NCBI GenBank assembly: GCA_022457155.1
Contig: JAJGOT010000051.1
Location: 1,263,501-1,327,500 of the forward strand
Length of the DNA stretch: 64,000 nucleotides
DNA from: Cladopsammia gracilis
Taxonomy: Eukaryota > Cnidaria > Anthozoa > Scleractinia > Dendrophylliidae
Direction: 5' to 3'
The translations under genes were made by a program, and so were the position numbers. Each line of letters starts with the position of its first letter. Position 1 is the stretch's first letter. Of the stretch, positions 36,412 through 46,034 are shown in pieces. A model generated the notes under the pieces. The model was not told the DNA's origin. It ran no database searches and was given only the letters and a program-made list of their open reading frames with translations.

Positions 36412-39400
36412 CCAATGAAACCAATGAAACTGGTATCTTGCTGAATATTGATCAAGAGAAAGCCTTTGACAGGGTAGAAAAACATTGGTAAACTTTTTAC
36501 CAATGTGTTGAGTCGTTTTGGATTTGGCGCTAATTTCCGGCGGTGAATTTCTACATTATACTGTCAAGCAAATATGAAAATTATAGTTAATGTTTTTTTG
36601 ATCAAAGAAATTCCACTGGAGTGGGGGGTGAGGCAGGGAGATCCCCGGTCTCCACTTTGTACATTTTATGCGCAGAAGTTTTGGCTACCAGTATAAGAAA
36701 GGAAGATACTATTGAAGGTTTTCTCCTTCCAGAAGCCTGAGGAAAGCGTTTTAAAATTCGCCAATATGCGGATGACTCCACATGTTTTGTGAAGGACATT
36801 TTTCCTTTGGACAAATTGTTTACCTTACTTCACAAATACGAGACAGGTGCAGGGACTAAATTAAATGTGGCAAAGAACGAATCCATGAGGTTAGGAGCTT
36901 GGTGCTCATGTCCGGACACTCCTTATGGCCTGACGTGGGTGTCAAGAATGCGAATCTTGGGTGTCTGGTTCAGCAATGATACTGCAAATGTGGAACCGAA
37001 TAACGGGTTATCACGCCTTTCCAAGCGAGATTAAAATTTGAACCTGTGGAAGGGTGTGGGGTGTTTTCACTCCCACCCTATCGGCACTACTCAATACTAG
37101 ATTTTTAGTAAATATTAGAGTATTTTCTTTTACCTATGGACTTCTGCTGACGACGAGAATGACATGCGAGCGCGCTTTTTCATTAAGACCATACTTTATG
37201 GTATTTTTTTTTTGTATTTTATTTATTTTTGTCTATATTACATTTGTAAGAAAACAAACATTTAAACACATTTACACAATCTAAGTACATGAAAGAGAAA
37301 GAAACTAAAAACACAAAAATGACAAATGTACGAAAAAACTGCTTAAAGTAGTATAATTTATAATTAAAGCGGCTTGAGTTGAGATAAAAAATGATATACG
37401 ACAAAAATCTAAGAAGAAATAAGAGCGATTAAGGGCTCCCACTTTTGATAGTGATAACTAAGGTTGTTTCTCTCGCTCACCATGGAGTATTCTATTTGGT
37501 ATGTTTACTTTATGGTATATGGGTTTTTCGAAATAAAGCAACTTTTCATAATGGCACCGAGAACAATAAGGAATGACATCACAACACAGTTGCAAATTGA
37601 TTTCTCCCGAATTATCGAACATAAATTTTCTGCTTTGTGGTGTCATCCGAATCCTTTTTATTTGTGATATCCATCTTGTTACTGTAGACCATTTGACAGT
37701 CGTGTGCGTAGTACCCCTAACCATTGAGTGAAAGCGAGGCTGGTGTTGACTTTACTGTGATACGGCCTTCCTGCTTTTCATATGTACATCATGCTGAACA
37801 GAAACTAGCATGGTAACAACATGATTTACATAAAGTAAAAAGCTTTCTATCAAAACAAGACCAACTCCAGCAACATTTCCACACAAACGTCTTGTTTTGT
37901 AAACCGAATTGACTATATCTGGAATGCTGTAGTTTATTATTTCTGTTGAACTTTGCAGAGTTAGAGAAAACTACGGTCGTGTATTCTCCCTTAAACTTGG
38001 AAGCAACAAATTGGTTATGGCTTCAAGTTCAGAGGCCGTTAAGGAGATGCTTGTGCAAAAATCTGCTGATTATGCTGGAAGAAAACAAACATTTGCAGTT
38101 CAAGCAGCAACTCTAGGTAAGTTAAAAACGCCTGCATGACCAGGCTAATTCAACATCATTCAACACTGCTAAATTCAACTTGATTGTTGAACGATGTTTA
38201 AATGCGGGGTAGTGAAACGTCCTCGGCATCTTTGGTTGGACTGATTTGTTGAGCTAACGTGTTCAATTCGTTGAGCCACGTCGTGGAATGTTAAATACGG
38301 TCTGCTACGCATGCGCAGATTGAGCTGGCGTTTTGTCAGTTTTTTATACGGGTGGTTGCCGGACCACCTTTCCACCGGGTAATGCGCTTTGCTAGAGAGT
38401 TTAATCTCGAAGCAGTACAGTTGCCTTCGGAGCTTTGTTTTTCGGTTAACTGTTTATTTTTCGGACAATCTCCTTGTTGTGGGAATTACCTTTGAACATA
38501 ACAGTCGCAATGGATGATGTCATATGACTGGTCTGGGTAACTTATGTCACGTCGTCAAGATGTAGAATTATTATTATAATGAACGAAATTTCGTAACTTA
38601 TCATGGACCTTCACTTTTGAATTATAGGAGGCAAAGATATCGCTTTTGGGTATGGACCTGCCTGGAAGATACATCGCAAACTCTTTACAACAGCTCTTCG
38701 CCAGTACCTCTCAGATATTCCTCTGATAGAAAGCCGGGTCTCGACGCAGGTCGAAAAACTCGTAAAGTTCATCTATGAACAAGACGGAAAGCCCTTTGAT
38801 CCGGCAAATATCTTGGCGCGTGGCGTTGCTGACGTCATTTGTGGTATCACTTTCGGAGAAGGCTATGATTCAACAAACCCAAAATTGAACAGGCTTTTAC
38901 AGATTAATGTGAGCCTCAATGAAAACTCTGATGATGCTCAGTTGGTGCAAATGTTAGATTTTTTGCCTTTGGCACAGTACCTACCGATAAAGGCTTTTGA
39001 TCGCTTTCTTCAACCTTTCCAGGTAATGTTTGATATCATTCGCATATTCCTGAAAGAACGACAAGAGAATTTTGATCCAGCCCAACCTACGCAAGATTTA
39101 ATCTCAGGTCTCCTTCACGCAAAACACGAAGCTGAGTGTAACAATGATGAAGAGAGAGCCGCTCTCCTTTCCGACGACTATTTCGTTAACACCATTCTAG
39201 ATATGTTTGCAGCAGGGTACGAAACCACAAGTACCACGATGAAATGGACGGTGGCTTTCTTGGTGAACTATCCAAAGTACCAAGAGGACATTCAGCGCCA
39301 ATTAGATGAAGTAGTTGGTGACAGGAGACCCTCTTTGGACGACCGCCCTTATCTGCCTCTCATTCAAGCGACCATCATAGAAACGCTTCGAGTTGGAAAC

Positions 39401-39796
39401 GTGGTGCCATTCGCGCTGCCTCACCTTACGCTAACCGATACCACGCTTTGTGGATACCGTGTACCTAAAGATACCATCGTCTTTCCTGATACGGAGTCTG
39501 TTCATCTCGACCCTAAGTGCTGGGAAAATCCCACTGTCTTTAATCCTTACCGTCACATTGCCGAGGACGGTACGTTGATCACCAACCAAGGCAATTTCTA
39601 CCCTTTCGGAGCTGGACGCCGCGTCTGCGCTGGCGAGCCCTTGGCTAAAGTTGAGCTGTTCTTGTTTCTATCGTGGATGATGCAGAAGTTTACTTTCGTT
39701 GCTGAAGAAGATGGCAGTCCTCCCAAGTTGAAGGGAATTTTTACTGGCACCCAGTTTCCTGTCCCTTACAAGATACGTGCCATCAAACGAAAATGA
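21581..39796 (+). CDS. cytochrome P450, clan 2 (gene A), 3 exons
   Basis: Exons 21581-21789, 37959-38116 and 38628-39796 join in frame (phases 2 and 1) to give 511 codons plus TGA, a normal length for a microsomal P450. Features in order: an N-terminal membrane anchor (about residues 16-34), the PPGPR hinge (40-44), C-helix WxxxR (W135/R139), I-helix AGYETTST with the oxygen-activating Thr (about 318-325), ExxR (E374/R377), an FNPYR meander and the heme loop FGAGRRVCAG with ligand Cys456. The enzyme is expected on the ER membrane, using NADPH-P450 reductase to oxidise lipophilic compounds; the substrate is unknown, and steroid-, CYP1- and CYP2-like names would all be plausible automatic labels. 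Intron 1 (16.2 kb) is ten times that of gene B and full of LINE remains; intron 2 is 511 bp. Gene B is a close paralog. Confidence 0.93.
21790..22330 (+). other. 5' part of gene A intron 1, conserved with gene B
   Basis: This stretch aligns by eye with the start of gene B intron 1 (49386-49902) up to GTCTCTT, after which each intron carries different insertions. It has no coding role. Confidence 0.7.
22331..24445. other. intron 1 spacer with part of an inverted repeat pair
   Basis: No gene. 22448-22545 is repeated on the opposite strand at 30083-30165 (landmarks GACGTCGTTTCGCGGCGCCAC and AATGAGCGCCAAAATC). The rest is AT-rich and not recognised. Confidence 0.5.
24446..24885. mobile_element. 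MITE with poly-G/poly-C ends
   Basis: The left end (CCCCGAGGGGGGGGGGTACT, then CGGGGATGCTCCGCC) and the right end (GGCGGAGCATCCCTG, then GAGTAC and a run of C) are inverted copies. The interior holds five or so copies of a GGTATATGAAAGGGGTACC-like unit. Homopolymer lengths are likely to be unreliable. Confidence 0.8.
24886..27470. other. intron 1 spacer, nothing recognised
   Basis: About 2.6 kb of AT-rich intronic sequence without a supported gene, repeat or signal. Confidence 0.45.
27472..27890 (-). pseudogene. ORF fragment of an unknown repeated family
   Basis: The minus-strand frame encodes about 120 residues with an Asn run produced by an (AAC)n microsatellite at about 27785-27815, followed by a soluble-looking helical stretch (NWKSWVPLIGKCSKDVIGN...). 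The peptide start (RALKAISLMRENVRLI) has a degenerate relative on the minus strand near 62830-62780, which suggests a dispersed element rather than a host gene. Family not recognised. Confidence 0.3.
28010..28315. repeat. three tandem ~98-bp units
   Basis: Units share TTGACCGATCCGACAAC, TTTGAATATTTTCGCG, GAGCTTTTGATCAAAC and GAGAACAGTTCTCGC. The third has a small insertion and a truncated end. The sub-motif GAGAACAGTTCTC is itself a near palindrome. Non-coding. Confidence 0.8.
28316..28987. other. intron 1 spacer
   Basis: AT-rich. The last part (about 28850-28980) is A-rich with AAATAA repeats and probably represents the 3' tail region of the adjoining minus-strand LINE fragment. No gene. 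Confidence 0.5.
28988..29470 (-). pseudogene. 5'-truncated LINE, CR1/jockey-like C-terminus
   Basis: A continuous minus-strand frame encodes the last 150 or so residues of a non-LTR retrotransposon protein. It has the landmarks RPQLEYASSAWNPYT, QRAARF-type (VQHRAARFVLHDYSR), LDWDTLEQRR and SIVIWNQLP, ending FMA stop at 28988. The reverse-transcriptase catalytic core is missing, as is usual for 5'-truncated copies. An A/T-rich tail follows on the 3' side. Confidence 0.75.
29557..29855. mobile_element. MITE with AGGGATGGACCATTAG ends
   Basis: Inverted 25-bp ends begin AGGGATGGACCATTAGAAAA. Inside are a G run on the left, several T-rich runs, and a C run on the right. Reading frames across it are low-complexity artefacts. 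Confidence 0.85.
30083..30165. repeat. inverted partner of 22448-22545
   Basis: It carries AATGAGCGCCAAAATC, CAGACGTCCGTTT and GGCGCCGCGAAACGACGTC in the opposite orientation to the copy 7.6 kb upstream, both within intron 1 of P450 gene A. Confidence 0.7.
30166..30744. other. intron 1 spacer, nothing recognised
   Basis: No supported feature in this AT-rich stretch. Confidence 0.4.
30745..30945. repeat. R1 repeat fragment, opposite orientation
   Basis: It starts GATAGCGGAGC and contains CCCCATACTCATAGAACC, GTTTCGCGGGCGCG and GCGTATGACGCCACAC, the complement of the GC-rich end of R1 copies 1 to 3. Only about 200 bp of the 1.2-kb repeat are present. Confidence 0.75.
31318..31730 (+). pseudogene. 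LINE endonuclease fragment (L1/Tx1-like)
   Basis: The frame encodes the start of an apurinic-type endonuclease: LNIRGFGDEAKQRSVFDF, SDFICLQET and GKQGGVAILVAEN. A frameshift near 31600 leads into NLVNTYAPTNPSERKCFYD in another frame, and the domain stops at about 31730. This is the 5' part of a LINE whose next pieces appear at 34040 and 35190. In an intact element this domain nicks target DNA. Confidence 0.75.
31731..33958. other. repeat-rich insertion within the LINE
   Basis: No gene. It holds C-rich tracts at 31971-31982 and 32011-32026 within a dispersed-repeat fragment (31945-32120), and a diverged, rearranged R1-like segment (about 32930-33580), parts of which also appear at 31855-31915 (TTGAATATTTAATTTATTG, CCCAAACCGTGA). 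It separates the endonuclease from the rest of the LINE. Confidence 0.5.
33959..34030. repeat. 11-bp minisatellite
   Basis: About five copies of AACGTTAGGAT, the first interrupted, followed by a T run. Confidence 0.85.
34040..34262 (+). pseudogene. LINE fragment, endonuclease C-terminus and linker
   Basis: The frame reads CEILPCVFSDHD (the SDH motif of LINE endonucleases), then GLWRLNLEFN and a helical linker. R1 copy 2 begins directly after it and interrupts the element. Confidence 0.7.
34261..35180. repeat. dispersed repeat R1, copy 2 (in LINE)
   Basis: About 0.92 kb, from ATATATATAGATAGG to CTCCGCTATA. It is shorter than copies 1 and 3 through internal deletions. It lies between two parts of the same LINE, so it inserted after that LINE. 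Confidence 0.8.
35190..36262 (+). pseudogene. LINE fragment: RT N-terminal part and C-terminal zinc knuckle
   Basis: Broken frames carry the fingers part of the reverse transcriptase (KICSIALTNRLSKVLPSIIQ, DQTCSVPGRTIFENL near 35640-35760), then, after stops, the C-terminal zinc knuckle (CPLCNLENQSLRHMLITC at about 35905-35958) and a tail ending at 36262. The catalytic core expected between them is missing here and occurs instead at 36415-37130. Confidence 0.75.
36376..36408. repeat. (AAT)n microsatellite, LINE 3' tail
   Basis: About eleven AAT units shortly after the LINE C-terminal frame, as expected for a simple-repeat 3' tail. Confidence 0.85.
36415..37130 (+). pseudogene. LINE reverse-transcriptase core fragment, displaced
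   Basis: Several frames together show the palm motifs: NIDQEKAFDRVEKHW (motif A), GVRQGDPRSPLC (motif B) and QYADDSTCFV (YADD, 36765-36776), then TGAGTKLNVAKNES. Stops and frameshifts separate them. It begins close to the point where the reverse transcriptase at 35190-35800 breaks off, yet sits downstream of that element's own 3' end. Confidence 0.75.
37131..37659. other. intron 1 spacer
   Basis: AT-rich sequence after the LINE remains. No gene. Similarity to gene B intron 1 resumes at about 37660. Confidence 0.45.
37660..37958 (+). other. 3' part of gene A intron 1, conserved with gene B
   Basis: It matches 50690-50999 by eye (TTTATTTGTGATATCCATCT, GACCATTTGACAGTCGTGTG) and ends in the acceptor CTTTGCAG. 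All LINE and R1 material therefore lies between two conserved intron ends. Confidence 0.75.
37959..38116 (+). CDS. P450 gene A, exon 2
   Basis: 158 nt between CTTTGCAG and CTCTAG|GTAAGT. It encodes RENYGRVFSLKLGS... of the P450 beta-1 region and ends after one base of a Gly codon. Size and phases equal those of genes B and C. Confidence 0.92.
38628..39796 (+). CDS. P450 gene A, exon 3
   Basis: 1169 nt from acceptor TTATAG to TGA. It carries WxxxR, the I helix, ExxR, the meander and the heme loop with its Cys. Compared with gene B I count about 20 amino-acid changes in this exon; none hits a signature residue (R/F just before the heme Cys is variable in the family). Confidence 0.94.
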
Positions 39797-40009
39797 ACTG
39801 TCATTTGAAAGGGAATTCTGTGGCATGCAATCTGACTGGTCTTAACACTTTCGAAATAGTATTTTTTTTTTTAAGGAAAATTGATCGCTAGTGTGCTTAA
39901 AGGAGTGCTGATAGTAGAGAACTGACCAAGTTTAACGAAGGTCACGATTTTAATTGTGGCAAAAACTAGACGCTTTAAAATAATGGCTTAGTGTGGTTTT
40001 GGCTCATTC
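39797..40009 (+). other. 3' flank of gene A, inverted relative to gene B
   Basis: From about 39838 to 40425 (apart from the MITE) this sequence matches 52893-53285 behind gene B on the opposite strand. No convincing polyadenylation signal close to the stop was identified. Confidence 0.6.
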
Positions 40010-40208
40010 AATAGGCCATTTCCGAGTTGCCTTTAGCCTCTCTATCAAAGCGAGGCTAGGTGCGAAACCTTTCATATGAAAATGAGTTTTCATTCACATG
40101 CAAATAAGTTTTATTTGCATGTGAATGAAAACTAATTTTCATATGAAAGGTTTCGCACGTAGCCTCGTTTTGATAGAGAGGCTAAAGGCAACTCGAAAAT
40201 GGCCTATT
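40010..40208. mobile_element. MITE with AATAGGCCATTT ends, second copy
   Basis: A near-perfect hairpin with arms of about 95 bp (AATAGGCCATTTCCGAGTTG, CCTCTCTATCAAA, GCGAAACCTTTCATATGAAA). The matching place behind gene B reads AATT without the element, which gives an empty site. Confidence 0.85.
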
Positions 40209-41550
40209 ACACCAGCTTATGACTTTATAGACAATAAATTTCCAAAAATAACGACCCTTGTTACTTTCAACACAAGCCTGGTTTCCACATGATCTGTATG
40301 TTCGCCTCGGATCTACTGAATAAACGGAAACTCGTGGAAAACCCGGCTAGTTAGTCACGAGATTCCGGTTATTGGTCTAAACGTTAAACATTGAAGGTAG
40401 ATGTATTGAGTAAACGGAAACTTGTAAAAAAGTTGGCAAGTTAGTCACCAGGCTCTGGTTATTCAAAAGGTGGATAGCGCTATCCACCGGAAAAATCCCT
40501 ATCCAGCGAATAGGAATTAACAAAACCAACTGTGTTATCCACTGGAAATGGGAAATGAGGGCATTCTTAATAAACGCGCCTTCTTTGGTGCACTTACCAA
40601 TCAGAGTTCAGAAGACGAAGACTGAAAAAAGAGAACAAGCGATGTGGCGGAAAGATGAAAAACAACTGTTTTAAGAATGCTTAACTTAAGTTTGAGTCTC
40701 AAGAATGCAAAACTCCAATTTGTAACTTCAAAATGGAAAATGTTGAGGGAAAATCGTGCGATTCGACATTCGCACGCTAAGGTTTTGTTGTGAAGAATTT
40801 CATGTTTGCTCAGTCGATCAGATGGTCGACGATTAAGGTAAATAAAGTAATTCCTACGGCCGGTAAAAAAACATCTTTGCTTATTTCCACTTGAAATTAT
40901 AATAGGCGGGCTTTTGTTTATATTTTTGCTGTCATTTAGAACTGACATTTTGGCGTGTTGACCCCGGGGTTGACATAGGCGATATTTCGTTCATTGGTAT
41001 GAACATTGAAGTGCTAATACTGAAAAAAAGGAAACTCGTGGAAAAGCCGGCAAGTTAGTCACGAGATTTTGTTTATTAGTTAGCTATAAGTAGTTTAAGT
41101 AATGATCCGTATAAGAAGGATAGCGCTGAACGGCAATGCACGATGGAATGTCAACTTTTTTCATTGTCACAACTAGTGTTCTCATTGGCCTAGACTCAAT
41201 AACTGCTGAAAAGTTAAGGTTCAAGGTGCATTTTCTCTAATTTTTTTAAGGTTTCAAGTAATTTGAGACCCAATCGCACAACATGCAATTTTTAAAAGAT
41301 ATTGTATTTGGGGAACTTCATCAAAGTAGGGAAATTATTTGCTATTGTCTTCTGCTATTCTGATTGGTTAAGAGCGAACATTTCCTAAAATTTGTTTGAC
41401 GCAAATGGATTTTCTTTATTTTTATAATGAATTATAATTATTAACCATCGCTCCTCCTCTATTCTTGAAATCAAAGATATTTTATGTGAGAAAGAGCCAA
41501 TGCCGCAGAACAATGAAGTTTGCTATCGTTCTTATGTGAAGCATTACTTA
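40209..41550. other. gene A downstream region shared with B and C
   Basis: No gene. Several copies of GGAAACTCGTGGAAAA with AGTTAGTCACGAG occur near 40330, 40410 and 41030. 40900-41080 matches 53295-53480 in the same orientation. 41090-41440 matches 63268-63372 plus 63770-64000 in gene C intron 2. Confidence 0.6.
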
Positions 41551-42714
41551 ATATATATAGAAAGGCTGAGCCTAACAGCGTTGCTCTTTGAACAGAAAGC
41601 CGTTGATAAACTTAACTGAGGTGAAAGGTCGGAAGCACAAGAATAAAATTGACGACCGGGCTATCTTTTAATTTTAGCAATTCTCAAAAACAGACTTGCG
41701 CGACCGTTTGCACAGTACATTTAGACCGTACAAAAGTTTACAAAAACAACTTTTTCTCCGTCTAGAATAACTAGTACCACTAATTTCCAAATAAAATACA
41801 CCTGTTGTTTATAAAAAAATTGTCCGAGAAACTGATTTGGAAATCAAAATTGCAAAAAAATACACAAACATATTTGCATAAGACCACGCTAGTGAAGTTT
41901 AGAACTATAAAATCCAAGTCTTGTTTCGTTTACATAAAATCGCTTTTCAACCTATGTAATGAATGAACAAACACATAAAAATGGACAACACAATCTTCTT
42001 TCGAAAAAATTTATTCATATCTCCATAAGTTTATGTTTAAAAGCAAAACGCGAACCATTTATAGCTCATCGAGTTCGAGATGTCTCCGATGAGAGAAATC
42101 AAAACAACTGAATTTAATTGAGCACGTTTTATAAATAATTCTCCAAAACTAGCAAGAACACAAAGAAAAAGTCAATCACAGATTGATATCAACATAAATT
42201 CCTATCGAAAAATGTATTTTGTTTGATCTTTAATTCCCTCCACTGTTTGGAAATTTTTTAATCCGCTTCTTCAGTTCTGGAACCCGAAGTGACAATGATC
42301 TCCTCGCATTGCTCCCATCCTCGCAGCAAGATTTTATCCCTGAAAGCTCTTCTTTTTCCACTATAGCGGCTTCTGAGTATCCCTTAATGAGTATCCCTTA
42401 ATTAGCATCCCTTAATTTAAACTGTTTTCTCCGCTTAACACAGCAAAACATCAAAAGTGTTTTCCCTTGTGACGTGAAAATTGCAAAGATCCCGGTTGTT
42501 GTGTGGCGTCATACGCGCATGTTTTGCGACGGTATACGCTCCCGCAAGTTAGCCCTGTGCGTACGCCGGGCACGTGACGCGCCCGCGAAACATTCCGCCA
42601 GCCATGACCATGAAAAATGACGGGCATGGGTTCTGTGGTTCGGGTTCTGTGGTTCTCTGGTTCTATGAGTATGGGGCTCCGCGCGGGCCTTTGGCCCGCA
42701 GAGCTCCGCTATTA
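41551..42714. repeat. dispersed repeat R1, copy 3
   Basis: 1.16 kb, complete, from ATATATATAGAAAGGCTGAG to GAGCTCCGCTATTA. The region behind gene B is continuous across this point (53490-53530), so the insertion came after the A/B duplication. Confidence 0.85.
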
Positions 42715-43885
42715 GTTTATGTTACACTGAACAACGTTTTTCACTTGTATTTGTTTATTACAGTGCGGCCCCCAAACGTGTGACCACTTTTAATTGATTC
42801 GCATTCTTCCATGCAATTATCAAATTACCCGAAATGAGAGCATTTTAATCAATGCACATGCTTTCGTGCACTAGCCAATCAGAATTGAGAAGACGAAGAA
42901 GACTGAACAAAGCGAACAATTGATGTTGCGCCGGAAAGGGGAAAAACAACTGTTTCAAGAATGCTTACCTTTAACAATCTTTCAAGTCAACTTTTTCTCT
43001 TTTAACTTCAAAATTCTACATTATCGATTGGTTATTTTGACTTTTCGTTTTAGTTATGACTTCAATTTCTGTTGATTTAGTAATTAGTAGTTTCAACTAG
43101 TTTATTTTGAGTTAGAATCATGACAAATATCTATGGTTAAATTAGTTAATTCATTTGGTTGCTGACCATTGAAATTGGTTAATTTAATGGCTCGACTGGG
43201 TTTTTTGGCGACACATCCCAACTTTGCTAATACTTTACTGTCTAAGCTCGGTCAGTCACGCTGCTTTACACGTATACTACACTGATTGACATCGGTGTTA
43301 CCATAACAAACGATCTGATGACGTCATGATTTTTGCCTATTACTAATTTTGTCAACGTCTAGACCTAAATTTTTAAAACGACTGTATGCTGCTTTAAGTA
43401 TAGATGTACGTCTTCAAGACTGCAAAGTTTGAAAAAATTCTATACGAGAGCGTTTTCGAATAAAAATTGGGTTGAATATTTTCCATAAAAAAAATTAAGA
43501 TTTGCATTACTATTTGTTAATTTGTCGATGTCAGCATTTTCCTGACAAATTGAAACAATATTTTCACCACTATATTTTATTCATGTGTCATAAAACTACA
43601 TTCTTTGAAGGTTTCATCCTGTTTGCTGTATTAGATTTCAGTTGATGTGATCAGAAGCAAAAGTCTGAAATGTGCCCATTCTACTAACAGAAGTAGAACT
43701 TTTTTAGGGAAGCGTTTATTTAAAAACTAGTCAATGAAATTCTTTAAAAATCGTTTGATCTAAAGTTTAACATGTAATGCACTCTCTGTAAATTTCAAGT
43801 GCATTGAATCATTTTAAGGGCGCGAAATAAAATTAAAAGTTATGGGGTCTTTTTCATTCGTCTTCCAAAGTTTCATTGCCGTATT
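42715..43885. other. downstream spacer, partly shared with gene B flank
   Basis: 42720-42990 matches 53510-53790 (TTATTACAGTGC, CGAAATGAGAGCATTTT, AGAAGACGAAGAAGACTGAA), the last recognisable part of the A/B duplication. The rest is AT-rich with no feature. Confidence 0.55.
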
Positions 43886-44050
43886 AGGGCCTGGTCGCAC
43901 TACAGTCAAAAACAAAAATTAGCCCGTGCAAAATAACGTAAAAACAATAACGTTCCACAAAAAGCTTGGCCCACCGGAGCGGTTTCTTTTGTTTTCCTTG
44001 ATTTTTGCACGGGCTAATTTTTGTTTTTGACTGTAGTGCGACAAGGCCTT
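43886..44050. mobile_element. foldback MITE, AGGGCCTGGTCGCAC ends
   Basis: Inverted arms contain GGTCGCACTACAGTCAAAAA and TTAGCCCGTGCAAAA with their complements. The loop region is short. No coding capacity. Confidence 0.85.
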
Positions 44051-44201
44051 TATTTGCTGACAGCTGGTTTATTTCAGGACCTTCTCTTTTGTCTACTTTC
44101 TACATATTTGTGCGCTTTTGAATCAACAAGTTTGCAAACCCACATTTAAACGTTTTATACACGTGCGTGGCAGCAGCCTTTTGTTAATTGCCATTGTGCT
44201 A

Positions 44202-44816
44202 CAGTACTTACCCGCTTATAAGAACCCATTTTTTTCAAATTTAGCCTAAACGGGTTCTTATGTAAATGGTGCTTTGTGGAATTTTAGGCTACGCAGGTTC
44301 TTAAATAGGTTCTTATTTAATGAGAAATATATTATACACCTGTGAATGGTAGAAAGGTGGCATGTATATTAATTTAATGCCAAAACAGGCCTGGCCTTTA
44401 GACTGTATGTGACCATGACCCATTTTAGTAGATATGTGACAACTGAGACAGATTGCTACATTATAACTGAAGAGATAACATTGTGGTACAGAACTTTAAA
44501 CTCATCAAAGAGACACATCAATTGTATTTTTAATTCATCACTGAAGACAGGGCATATCCCTTATGTAATGAAAATTTACAAGGTTTTCAAACATTATTTA
44601 TACCAAATTTAGAAGTGTATACATGTTCAAGTTCACTACTTTTGAGTCATGTTTTTTTGCATGAATATTTTTTTAGGGTAATTTCTATAAGAACCTTTCT
44701 ATAAGAACCTGTTTCAAATTTTAGGCTAAATAGGTTCTTATGTAAATGGGTGTAAATTGATATTTTTAGGCTAACAGGTTCTTAAATTGCAGGTTCTTAT
44801 AAGCGGGTAAGTACTG
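44202..44816. mobile_element. mariner-type MITE with TA target site
   Basis: A 615-bp element with perfect 25-bp ends starting CAGTACTTACCCGC, flanked by TA on both sides. The subterminal GGTTCTTA repeats match those of 10882-12598, so the two belong to one family. No transposase. Confidence 0.88.
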
Positions 44817-45786
44817 TATCAAAAGAATTTTCACGATCGCTTTGGCAGAAGCAAAGCGTAGCAAGCAGGCATGGCAAACGTGTTGTTGCCTGACCAAGCT
44901 CAGACAGTGAAGTATCAGCCGTTCAAAGTTGAGATGTTATGTCACCAAAAAACCCAGTCGAGCCACCTTTAAAGCATTTAAGTTACTTTTTGTTATTCTG
45001 ACAAAAAAAATTGGGTTAAAAACACTGTTCAAAATAATAAATAGATTTAACCCCTTCAGAAGTTTAAAATAACAGTTTAAAATGGATTAAATATTGACAA
45101 ACAGTTTTGGTTGTCTATATTAAACTTGCCGTCAAATGTACAATTGTATGGAGTAACTTCACAATGAAAATGTTTTATTTTTATTTTTTACTCAGAAAAC
45201 TTTTCTTTTTATTTCATTTGCTTATATTCATATAAACTATAAAGGAGCTATATTTCACTGTTTGCATGAATGCGTACCGTGAAAAACAACTTGAATGTTT
45301 TACAATTTCTTTCTGTTGCCTATCATATATGGTGGCTGTCTTAGTTCTCTTTCACTTATATTGGCCCGTTCGTTACCGGTCGATCCTCATGCATGATGTC
45401 TCGATTTGAACCATCTGAAGAAAAGGATGTCACGCTCTTTGCCGGAACTCCCTTTTCCTTATTTTCCTCCTACTCAATGGAAACGACGTATCTGACAGAA
45501 TTGTTTCAGCGAGCACCTAACTATTGACCTGAGTTTTAAAACAATTCAGTTGAATTAAAGTTACTTAACTTCATAAATACGAGTACAAAAGCAAACTAGA
45601 ATTGATCATGAGCCATTTGGTGGATCGAAAGGAGAAGTGTCGACTTCTGTAAGCTCGGAGCCGTAGTTTTGTCAAGGCAAGACATGTACATGACTACTGG
45701 CAATTTCCTTGCGGAGGTTGTCTGTAATGGCAGCCTTGCTTGGGCTCATCCTGCTTTAAGTTGAACTGAATGGAACTATTGTTTTA
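44817..45786. other. spacer, nothing recognised
   Basis: AT-rich sequence without a supported gene, repeat or signal. Confidence 0.45.
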
Positions 45787-45839
45787 TACAAAACTGAATG
45801 CAAGGCTGGTACTACGGCAAAGGGCAGATTTATTAATGG

Positions 45840-45880
45840 CCAATATTTCGACTAATTGTACTAGTCTTCCTCAGGGCCAG
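45840..45880 (-). ncRNA. hammerhead-like motif, left arm
   Basis: Mirror copy of 46641-46681: on the minus strand CTGAGGA, a GACTA/TAGTC stem, then GAAA. It shares the extra A between CTGAGGA and the stem noted for the right arm. Confidence 0.4.
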
Positions 45881-46034
45881 GGCTATACTGAAAGAAAATA
45901 TTGTAACGGCTCCTCAAATTTGAAAATTACATGGTTATAAATGCTTGGCTAATACATGACATGTAGACAGCGCACTTGTAAACATAAGATAAAAATAATA
46001 TATGACATATATAGTGTATGATACAAAACTGTGT

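Noticed and set aside
38501..38530. ATG-rich stretch in P450 intron 2 (also at 51560) as an alternative exon
   Set aside because: Although well conserved between A and B, the frame is short and has no acceptor/donor pair fitting the P450 phases.
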